Below are positions 17,235-24,616 of a stretch of DNA of 64,000 nucleotides, piece after piece. A program made the translations under genes and the position numbers. Position 1 is the stretch's first letter. The number at the start of each line of letters is the position of its first letter. Source of the stretch: UBA11400 sp964473555. GTDB lineage: Bacteria > Bacteroidota > Rhodothermia > Balneolales > HLUCCA01. The notes under the pieces are model-generated. The model worked only from the letters and a program-made list of their open reading frames with translations. It made no database searches and was not told the origin of the DNA. Location: NCBI GenBank assembly GCA_964473555.1, contig CAYYPL010000003.1, positions 186,001-250,000 on the forward strand, read 5' to 3'.

Positions 17235-20213
17235 TTATTTAAATTGATATCTGACTCCCAGATCCATCGTGAAACCGTAGTATTCGATGAAGGTGGGATA
17301 GTTTCCAATTGAGGACTGATAGTTCCTGTCGGCTCTGTTGTTCAGGTTGTTGAAGTTGCCAAATACCTGAAGGTTGTAGGGGAGCTGTTGCTTCACCGAA
17401 AGGTCAAATCGGTAATAGTCTTCTGTGAATCGGTCATTCTCGGGATTCGATGCCAGTGATCTCAGGATATCAGACTGATATAAGTATGATGCTCGAATAG
17501 AGAAGCCTTTGTAATCATATCCCAGCGTGATGTTGGTAATGGAACTGGGCTGGTCCGGCATCCGACCCACTCTGAACGTATCTACAATGACATCGCGTGT
17601 AAAAGGTGGACGAGCTGGTCGGGGTGTAATCGCGATCGACTCACGAGAGAATTGCGGATACTTTGTCTCCGACTCGAGTATAGTGAAGTTGACATTCAAG
17701 ACCAGACCCTTCATAAAAGAGGGTAAATACCAGAAACTGGTCTGCCAATCTAATTCGACTCCTTTGACCGTGGCCAGATAATCGTTGTTCAGCGATGTTC
17801 CAACCCGGGGTACTCCATTCAGATTCGGAATTTTTATCTCAGGTAGAATGGTTTGACCTGCCAGTAACGGGAAATTGACACCCCAGATGAGTCCAGAGAT
17901 TTCTTTATAGAATGCAGATACAGTAAAAAATCCCAGTTTATTTCGATACACGGACAGAGACGCATCGTAATTCACAGATTCTGAAGTACGTAATTGCGTG
18001 TTTGGAGCACTTAACCAGTCCCGGAATCTACTCACATAGGTGATTGGAGCAAACTGACGGAAGGTCGGACGGGATAAGGTGTGCGTGTAAGCTAATCGGA
18101 GATTGATCCAGTCAACCGGCTTAATTTGAAGATGGACCATCGGAAGCAAATGCTGATTACTTCGAGTTGTGGATGTGTCCCGATAGGCAACGGTGGTAGG
18201 TAGGCCATTTACCCCTAAAGGACGATCTTCCGTTCCGAGAGTGAACTTGGCAGAGTAATCAGTATGCTCCGTTTCGTATCTCACCCCAGGCATTAAGGTG
18301 ACATAGTTACCAAAATTGATTTCGGTCATGGCATAAGCAGCTCCGTATTCCTCCATACCCTCATAATCGTTACTCAAAGAACCTTGTCCCAGATAATTGA
18401 AATACGGCCTTAAGACATCCGTTACCTGTCGAAGCGCACTACCGTTCAACGTGTACCCAAGTGGATATTCGCTATTTAAAAAATTGTCCCTGGTGTACGT
18501 ATCCTGGAAAAATGTGAGCGGGAAACGGTTCATTCCTGTCTGAAGCCCTAAGTCAGGAAGTTGTTGGGCTACGATATTTCGTGCTTCCTGATCACCGCCG
18601 TAGTACATCCCACGACCAATTTCTTCCTGATCATGCACCCTATCCATTCTTCGGTACTTACCACCTGCTTTTACATACCCATTGATCTGTTTGGTAAGAC
18701 TAAATGGCAGGGAAACATTCGCAAAAAAACCGGTTTCGTTTTCAGTCGTTTTACGATTCGTGATGTTCATAAAGTTGAAATAGGTGTTTTCAATATCATT
18801 TTTGAAAACACCGGGTATAGTTGCTGGGGGTGCAAATCGAATTTTACCTAGATCAGCTCCGTTGAAAGCACTTTCTTCCATGAAATCCCAGTAAAAGTCA
18901 TTGGGATGTTTGTTGAGTGACGACGTGTAGGATCCGCCCACATCAAATCGTATCCAGTCAAAGTCTTGTTCGAGATTCACACTCGTTGTAAATATAGAAG
19001 CATCACCTTTTGATATACTGTAGCTGTACTTATGCTGATTGGACCCCACATTCAGTTCATTTGTCCTGGTAGATCCGTCATTTCCCAAATAGTTATAAAA
19101 CGAATTGAATACGACTTTTCCTTCCCAGAAGGAGTAGTCCAACAAGAGATTCCCGCCAAGTCTACTGCGCGTATTCGAGTTTTCCCTCAAGTTGAGTGAG
19201 GTAACATTGGGTGTTAATACATTCCCATTCTGTGGATTTGGAATCAGTTCGTATCCACCGCTAAACTGATCTGCTGAACGGTCATAACTATCTGCATTGA
19301 AACCAACGATTACTCCAAACGTGTTGTCAAAGAAGCGCTTTCCAGTTGAACCCACAATCTTGTAATTCCCGGTTGTACCTTGCAACGCAGTATACCCCCC
19401 AGAAAGCTGAAGGTCTGCAAACAAGCGTTCTGGAGCAGTACGAAGCCTTAAATCTACTGTCCCGCCAATGGCATCCGCGTCTTTGTCTGGAGTCAAGGCC
19501 TTAGTCACTTCGATTCCGTCAAGCATATTACTCGAAACCAAAGACAGATCAACGCTTCTGTCTTGTGTGTCTACCGAGGGCACTCTGACACCATTCACTG
19601 TAACCGTGTTAAATTTTGGTGAAAGTCCACGAATTGCGATTTTGTTCGCTTCGCCCCCGGAACGCTGAATCGCAACACCTGGCAAACGTCCGATAGACTC
19701 AGCTGCATTCACATCGGGTAATTCCTGTATCCTATCCGATGAAACAATATTCGTGATGGTGTTGGATGTCCGTTGCTGATTGATAGCCGCCATCTGTCCA
19801 CGGGCCTGAGCGGTTATAATGACATCTTCGCCCACAACCCCCTGCCATTCCATCTGGAAGTTCACCACAAGAGTACGCTGACCAGCGGTTACTGTAATCT
19901 CACGGGTAATGGTAGTAAAGCCAATATAGGTCACTTCCAGCACATACGTTCCTGGCCGTACGTTCGGTATCACATACTGACCATCTAAATCCACCGCAGA
20001 TCCAATACTGGTCCCTTTGATAATCACATTGGCCCCTAGTAGTGACTCATTCGACCCGACTTCTGTAACGGTACCTGATATCCGGGTTCCCGTCTGTGCA
20101 TTTCCATCAATTGGTGACCAAACCAAAACCGAAAAAAGAATCCCGGCAACAATGGAAATATTGCGAGTAAGCTGTTTGAAGATATAAGACGAAATTTGAT
20201 GGGTTTTACTCAT
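17235..20213 (-). CDS. TonB-dependent receptor, carbohydrate-uptake type (no SusD partner)
   Basis: 992 residues: a signal region to about residue 40 (...GNAQTG), a carboxypeptidase-regulatory-like domain (RISGTVTEVGSNESLLGANV, about 42-130), a plug domain (INQQRTSNTITNIVSSDRI, LPGVAIQRSGGE, VNGVRVPS) and a 22-strand-type barrel ending in GVRYQFK. The plug and barrel resemble the TonB-Xanth-Caul receptor group more than classical SusC. It should import oligosaccharides across the outer membrane with TonB energy. It heads the unit with the T9SS beta-helix protein, upstream of the mannan operon, so manno-oligosaccharides are the likely cargo. A LacI-type operator lies about 86 bp before the start codon. 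No SusD-like gene is present anywhere in the window. Confidence 0.85.
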   Translation of the reverse strand: MSKTHQISSYIFKQLTRNISIVAGILFSVLVWSPIDGNAQTGTRISGTVTEVGSNESLLGANVIIKGTSIGSAVDLDGQYVIPNVRPGTYVLEVTYIGFTTITREITVTAGQRTLVVNFQMEWQGVVGEDVIITAQARGQMAAINQQRTSNTITNIVSSDRIQELPDVNAAESIGRLPGVAIQRSGGEANKIAIRGLSPKFNTVTVNGVRVPSVDTQDRSVDLSLVSSNMLDGIEVTKALTPDKDADAIGGTVDLRLRTAPERLFADLQLSGGYTALQGTTGNYKIVGSTGKRFFDNTFGVIVGFNADSYDRSADQFSGGYELIPNPQNGNVLTPNVTSLNLRENSNTRSRLGGNLLLDYSFWEGKVVFNSFYNYLGNDGSTRTNELNVGSNQHKYSYSISKGDASIFTTSVNLEQDFDWIRFDVGGSYTSSLNKHPNDFYWDFMEESAFNGADLGKIRFAPPATIPGVFKNDIENTYFNFMNITNRKTTENETGFFANVSLPFSLTKQINGYVKAGGKYRRMDRVHDQEEIGRGMYYGGDQEARNIVAQQLPDLGLQTGMNRFPLTFFQDTYTRDNFLNSEYPLGYTLNGSALRQVTDVLRPYFNYLGQGSLSNDYEGMEEYGAAYAMTEINFGNYVTLMPGVRYETEHTDYSAKFTLGTEDRPLGVNGLPTTVAYRDTSTTRSNQHLLPMVHLQIKPVDWINLRLAYTHTLSRPTFRQFAPITYVSRFRDWLSAPNTQLRTSESVNYDASLSVYRNKLGFFTVSAFYKEISGLIWGVNFPLLAGQTILPEIKIPNLNGVPRVGTSLNNDYLATVKGVELDWQTSFWYLPSFMKGLVLNVNFTILESETKYPQFSRESIAITPRPARPPFTRDVIVDTFRVGRMPDQPSSITNITLGYDYKGFSIRASYLYQSDILRSLASNPENDRFTEDYYRFDLSVKQQLPYNLQVFGNFNNLNNRADRNYQSSIGNYPTFIEYYGFTMDLGVRYQFK

Positions 20214-20298
20214 GGCCAGGGAAGTTCATGTTAAGTTTATACTCAAATCATTTGATTAATTAGATCGACAAATTCTTCACCCACATAACCTGTATTAT

Positions 20299-20310
20299 AA
20301 AAGCGCTTTT
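20299..20310. promoter_or_regulatory. LacI-family-type operator palindrome upstream of the receptor gene
   Basis: Perfect 12-bp palindrome AAAAGCGCTTTT with a central CG step, the usual form of LacI/GalR-family operators. It lies in the 312-bp gap 20214-20525 between the divergent-side receptor start (20213) and the cyanophycinase-like gene. No other site or promoter could be fixed confidently in this gap, which is otherwise AT-rich. No LacI-type regulator gene occurs in the window, so the binding protein is inferred. Confidence 0.5.
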
Positions 20311-20525
20311 TTATCGAATGATTATATGGGCGCGGATTACATAACTAGCTGTCTTGCCGAATAATTTATCAATCAAATTGATTTAATACAAAACAACATT
20401 AATCAAAATATTTTACCAAGTCAAGGGTCCGTGGAATTATTACAAAATTTTAGGTACTTGGGATAAACCATCCAAACCGATACGATTGTATCCGTACGCT
20501 GAGGTATCGCAACTCACATCGATGT

Positions 20526-21449
20526 TCAACGACGTTGACCCAGAGTTACCTCAAGGCCCTTCTCTGCTGACAATGTAAATGTACTGCCGGCCGGAAGGAC
20601 AAACAGCTGCATTCCTGTTGCTCCATGCATGTCGCCTGGTTGAACTAGATTGCTTATTCCATCTACGAATAAAACAACCTGACTGTCCCCAATGACTTCA
20701 AAATGTCCGCCGGGACGGACCCACAAGGCTGTGGCTTCGTCGATACCTGCTGCGAATTGTTCCGGATGATCCAGCAGTGTGCTGATCAACCGATTCATGC
20801 GGCTTCGTCGAATGAAATGCTGATCAATGATGATATGTGAGAGAAGTCCGATACCCGGACTGGTAACCACATTATCTTTACGAATGGAGGCAAATGCCCG
20901 ATTTTCGTCCGGACTCACCTCATCACCGGTGATCATGACCCGGCTCATGACCGCAGCACCAGCACTGGTACCAGATATCACCGCTCCGTTTCTGTAGGCC
21001 TCGTGTATGGCTTCGATCAACATCCCATCGCCAAGGTACTCCATCAACCGATTCTGGTCGCCCCCGCTGAACCAGATTCCTTTGGCATTTCGGATCTGCT
21101 CTGCAATGGCCGGATCCGTTTTATCGTTTTCATCCATCATCAGGACGTCGACCTGTTTTGCACCATAGCCATAAAACTGATCACGTTGCTCCCATCCCAC
21201 CGTGTCTGGTATGGATGACGCCATAGGAATGATCAGAATGCTGCTATCAGGACTAAGCTCAACAATCTTGTTCATAATAGACAATGGGCGCGGTCCGCCA
21301 CCTACAATAACCAGATTACCTCCAGCTGAGTCAGAAGGGCTCGGATCGATAGCCTCAGCACTGAATCCGGGTCTTTCTGTTGCTGACTGACTACATGATA
21401 CTGTCAATAATGTGGCTACGACAAAGGCTAGTTTGATGGTGGATTTCAT
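20526..21449 (-). CDS. Cyanophycinase-like lipoprotein (peptidase S51)
   Basis: 307 residues. The lipobox LLTVSC precedes the mature region, so it is likely a lipoprotein. The S51 fold is supported by NLVIVGGGPRP, GIWFSGGDQNRL and the nucleophile elbow ISGTSAGAAVMS, where the Ser is catalytic; a basic IDQHFIRRSRMNRL block and FAAGIDEATALWV follow as in cyanophycinases. Substrates may be beta-linked Asp-Arg polymers or other isoaspartyl/acidic peptides. It is 22 bp downstream of an M20-type peptidase gene and probably in one transcript with it. A paralogue is encoded at 50153-51163. The last codons and stop form a short perfect palindrome at 20526-20538. Confidence 0.83.
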   Translation of the reverse strand: MKSTIKLAFVVATLLTVSCSQSATERPGFSAEAIDPSPSDSAGGNLVIVGGGPRPLSIMNKIVELSPDSSILIIPMASSIPDTVGWEQRDQFYGYGAKQVDVLMMDENDKTDPAIAEQIRNAKGIWFSGGDQNRLMEYLGDGMLIEAIHEAYRNGAVISGTSAGAAVMSRVMITGDEVSPDENRAFASIRKDNVVTSPGIGLLSHIIIDQHFIRRSRMNRLISTLLDHPEQFAAGIDEATALWVRPGGHFEVIGDSQVVLFVDGISNLVQPGDMHGATGMQLFVLPAGSTFTLSAEKGLEVTLGQRR

Positions 21450-21471
21450 AATATCTGAGTTGCGTGTATGA

Positions 21472-22569
21472 TTATTGCTGTTGAATCAGATTTCGAATCA
21501 CTCGTGATGAAGCGTGCAGATCCTCAATCAGGATAAACTCATCGTCGGCATGTGGATTCTGGGCTCCGATTCCGATATTTATTGCCGGAAATCCGCGGGA
21601 GTTTAGGACATTGGCATCACTACCTCCTGTGTATCGAAGTGGGTTGACCTGGAGTCCGGCATCGCTTAACGCCTTTTCAATTCGTTGAACCATGGTCGAT
21701 CCGTCAGAATGCGAATACGGTCCGAATTCGCGCACCGAGTTAAACTCAACCCCTGCGCCGTACGACGCTGCCACCGATTCGAACAATTCCCGTGTCTCCG
21801 CAAGTAGCCTCCGTATTTCGGTGTCATCAACCGCCCTGATTTCTCCTACTACCACGCACTCAGGCGCCACCACATTCGTGGCCATTCCACCGTGAATCGA
21901 TCCGATATTGATCGTGGTCATCTCTGCCAAACGACCAATCTGATACCTGGATATGGCATCTGCCGCCACTTTGATCGCACTGATTCCCGCCTCTGGATTC
22001 ACCGCAGCATGAGCCGCCTTCCCCTTGAATGAGGCAGTGAATCCATAATTCCCCACACATTCCTTGATGTACGCTCCCGGGCGTCTGGCACTGTCAAAAA
22101 CCCACACGGCCCGCACGTTAAATCCGCTTAAATCCAGCACTGCGGCCCCTTTCAACCCAATTTCTTCCGCAATTGAAAACACCGCAATGTAATTCCTGCT
22201 TTCCGCCTTCCACCGCTCCCATTCCGACAGCAGATCCATAACCAAGGCAACCCCTGCGCGGTTATCCGCTCCCAGTTGGGAAGTCCCATCCGATTGCAAA
22301 CGCCCCTCCCTTTCCACTACCTGGATCACCGAAGTATCTCGAACCGTATCCATATGAGCCATAAACACATCTACTGGTATGGAACGATCTAAATGATGCG
22401 GAACCACGATCAGATTTCCCGTTGTGCCACCGAGCTTCTCCCCGGCATGGTCTTCAATAACATCAAACGGCAAACCAGTTAACTGCTCACGAATAAAAGC
22501 AGCCACTTTGTGCTCTTTGAGCGAGGTACCTTGGATTAATACGAGTTGTTTGAATAAGTCGATTAGCAT
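21472..22569 (-). CDS. M20-family metallopeptidase (tripeptidase T-like)
   Basis: 365 residues, no signal peptide. Co-catalytic zinc motifs are in order: FMAHMDTVRD (His and Asp), QLGADNRAG (bridging Asp), FSIAEEIGLKG (Glu pair) and a C-terminal GIGAQNPHADDEF with the last His ligand. The dimerisation domain lies between about residues 180 and 285. PepT-like enzymes release N-terminal residues from short peptides in the cytosol. The following gene encodes a cyanophycinase-like protein 22 bp away, suggesting a joint role in small-peptide recovery. The exact peptidase specificity is not readable. Confidence 0.82.
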   Translation of the reverse strand: MLIDLFKQLVLIQGTSLKEHKVAAFIREQLTGLPFDVIEDHAGEKLGGTTGNLIVVPHHLDRSIPVDVFMAHMDTVRDTSVIQVVEREGRLQSDGTSQLGADNRAGVALVMDLLSEWERWKAESRNYIAVFSIAEEIGLKGAAVLDLSGFNVRAVWVFDSARRPGAYIKECVGNYGFTASFKGKAAHAAVNPEAGISAIKVAADAISRYQIGRLAEMTTINIGSIHGGMATNVVAPECVVVGEIRAVDDTEIRRLLAETRELFESVAASYGAGVEFNSVREFGPYSHSDGSTMVQRIEKALSDAGLQVNPLRYTGGSDANVLNSRGFPAINIGIGAQNPHADDEFILIEDLHASSRVIRNLIQQQ

Positions 22570-22645
22570 ATTTATGGTAATGGGAAGTTGGTAGTGGGGA
22601 AAATACTCGAACTAATCCCTTTTCCCAAATATCTACTATCTGTTG

Positions 22646-22737
22646 AGTACACAGTTCACAGTACACAGTTCACAGTACACAGTACACAGTACACAGTTCA
22701 CAGTTCACAGTACACAGTTCACAGTACATAGTACACA
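22646..22737. repeat. Tandem low-complexity repeat, units CAGTACA/CAGTTCA
   Basis: About 90 bp of alternating 7-9 bp words built on ACAGTACACAGTTCACAGT, in the 423-bp gap between the peptidase and the CoA-transferase gene. The same words recur at 36466-36529. A 75-codon reading frame through it (22643-22870) encodes only periodic VHSTQ peptides and is not credible as a gene. The remainder of the gap, to 22992, shows only pyrimidine-rich sequence and no clear signal. Confidence 0.8.
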
Positions 22738-22992
22738 TATTGATGTACGCACAAAGCGCAGGAAACGCAGAAAGTGCACGAGAACTTTGCTTAAATCACT
22801 GCCCTTCCTGATCCTTCTGACCTTTCTGACCCTTCTGATCTTTCTGATCTTTCTCCACCAGTTCAAATGAAAACTTACTCCAACCATCATCCATTTAACA
22901 CATCTTGCTCTCTTGATCTAGATCACTATGAATTCCCAAAAATACCTTCTATCATCCCTCAAACCCCATTTATCTAACCTATTTCTGCTGTA

Positions 22993-24282
22993 ATGACGTA
23001 TCAAAGAACGACTCCAGACGAAGCCGTAAAACTCATTAAATCCGGAGACCGTGTGTTTTTGCATGGAAGTGCGTCAACTCCGATCGATCTTATGGATGCT
23101 TTGGCCAGACGGGCCCACGAGCTTCGTGAAGTTGAGTTGGTAAACATAACTACGATTGGTAAAAGCGAACTGGTCAATCCGAAGTTTAAAGAATCCTTTT
23201 TCTTCAACTGCCTGTTTGTTTCCGAAAATCTGAGACCCACCCTTCGTGAGGGCAGAGGCGATTATGTTCCGGTATTCCTGAGTGAAATATCACGCCTATT
23301 CGAGAAAGGATATTTACCATTGGATGTGGCTATGGTTCAGGTAAGTCCGCCTGACAAGCACGGATTTTGTTCCCTGGGAACTTCCGTAGATGTGGCTCGA
23401 TCGGCAGTCAAACACGCTAAACTGGTCATTGCTCAGATTAACAAGCACATTCCTCGAACCCACGGCGATGGAATTTTGCATATTTCAGATGCCAATGCGG
23501 TGGTTGAAATGGATCGTCCATTACCTGAAGTCAATTATGCTGCAGGACTCACGGAAGCTGACCATAAAATAGGTCATTATATCGCTGAGCTCATTGAAGA
23601 TGGCTCAACACTTCAGATGGGAATTGGATCCATTCCGGATGCGGTTTTATTATGCCTGAATTCCCACAAAGACCTGGGGATTCACACGGAAATGTTTTCC
23701 GATGGTTTAATTCCTCTGTTAGAGTCGGGTGTGGTTACGAATTCCATGAAGCGTAAGCACCAGGGCAAAGTGGTATCCTCATTTGCAGTTGGAACTCAAA
23801 AATTGTACGATATGGTGGATGATAATCCCCTATTCACCTTTTTGGAAGCTGAATATGTAAACGATACAGCGGTTATTCGTCAGAATCCGAAAGTAGTAGC
23901 TATCAATTCAGCCATTGAAATCGATCTTACAGGACAAGTTTGCGCAGATTCGATCGGAACGGTGCAATTTTCGGGGGTTGGTGGACAAATGGATTTCATC
24001 AGGGGTGCATCCTTGTCGCAGGGAGGTAAACCGATTATCGCCATGCAATCTACCACCCCGAGAGGTGTCAGTAAGATCACTCCATTCTTGAAGGAAGGTG
24101 CAGGTGTTGTGACCACTCGTGCCCACACCCAGTATGTCGTGACCGAATATGGTGTGGCCAATCTGTACGGGAAAAATCTACGTCAACGGGCTCAGGCTCT
24201 TCGGGATATTGCACATCCTGATCACAGGGAAGAGTTGGATAGAGCTATTCATTTTCGCTTCGCGAGTGGAGAGCGTGACTGA
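22993..24282 (+). CDS. Acetyl-CoA hydrolase/4-hydroxybutyrate CoA-transferase family protein
   Basis: 429 residues, cytosolic. Cat1/4-hydroxybutyrate CoA-transferase features are SGDRVFLHGSASTP at the start, VSPPDKHGFCSLG, GIGSIPDAVL, the catalytic-Glu region LGIHTEMFSDGL, VQFSGVGGQMDFIRGA and VVTTRAHTQYVVTEYG. It transfers CoA between acyl groups, often acetate to another acid, or hydrolyses acetyl-CoA. It stands alone between a repeat-rich gap and the receptor gene on the opposite strand. The last residues FASGERD are encoded by a GC-closed triloop hairpin sequence (24255-24265) continuous with the downstream hairpin array, so the original C-terminus may have been replaced. Confidence 0.85.
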   Translation: MTYQRTTPDEAVKLIKSGDRVFLHGSASTPIDLMDALARRAHELREVELVNITTIGKSELVNPKFKESFFFNCLFVSENLRPTLREGRGDYVPVFLSEISRLFEKGYLPLDVAMVQVSPPDKHGFCSLGTSVDVARSAVKHAKLVIAQINKHIPRTHGDGILHISDANAVVEMDRPLPEVNYAAGLTEADHKIGHYIAELIEDGSTLQMGIGSIPDAVLLCLNSHKDLGIHTEMFSDGLIPLLESGVVTNSMKRKHQGKVVSSFAVGTQKLYDMVDDNPLFTFLEAEYVNDTAVIRQNPKVVAINSAIEIDLTGQVCADSIGTVQFSGVGGQMDFIRGASLSQGGKPIIAMQSTTPRGVSKITPFLKEGAGVVTTRAHTQYVVTEYGVANLYGKNLRQRAQALRDIAHPDHREELDRAIHFRFASGERD

Positions 24283-24446
24283 CGTCATGTTGAGTACAGC
24301 TTCGCTGTGGAGAGTGGTGCTTTGCTCCGGAGAGTTTTACTTCGCGGTGGGGCGTCTTCGACGCAGTTGGGCTGCACGGGAGGGAATGAATGGATAAAAT
24401 CCGATTTTTAGGGAAGCTGCCCTTTCTGCACCCGTGCACTTCGTGC
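24255..24446. repeat. Cluster of GC-closed triloop mini-hairpins
   Basis: Short perfect hairpins with a TTC triloop: TCGC/GCGA at 24255-24265, ACAGC/GCTGT at 24296-24308 and GCAC/GTGC at 24436-24446. Between them are degenerate words of the type GGAGAG and CTTCGCGG. From 24450 to about 24500 words of the type CTTGCCCG/CTTGCCTG follow. Together with the terminator at 24533-24567 this accounts for most of the 334-bp gap after the CoA-transferase gene. No gene is visible. Confidence 0.6.
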
Positions 24447-24532
24447 GCTATTTGGAATATATTGCTTGCCCGTTTTCCTGCTTGCCTGCTTTCCAGTTAG
24501 ACCGCTGGTTTACTTATATATGAAAAAGGGCT

Positions 24533-24567
24533 GAGACAATTTCTGCCTCAACCCTTTCTTCAGTTTT
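24533..24567 (-). terminator. Rho-independent terminator of the 24617-27361 receptor gene
   Basis: Read on the minus strand: an interrupted stem AAAGGG-TGAG / CTCA-CCCTTT (one internal C/A mismatch) with an 11-nt loop, followed by a run of U (plus-strand A 24533-24537). It lies 50 bp after the stop codon. Confidence 0.65.
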
Positions 24568-24616
24568 CTGTTTTCCGTGATCTCTTCTCAACAAAATCCT
24601 CAACAGTGGATTTTGG

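Noticed and set aside
22646..22737. Possible CRISPR array
   Set aside because: Units are 7-9 bp without unique spacers, and there are no cas genes.
22643..22870. 75-codon reading frame with periodic VHSTQ peptides
   Set aside because: It is a direct translation of the tandem DNA repeat followed by pyrimidine-rich sequence; no family resemblance and no start context.
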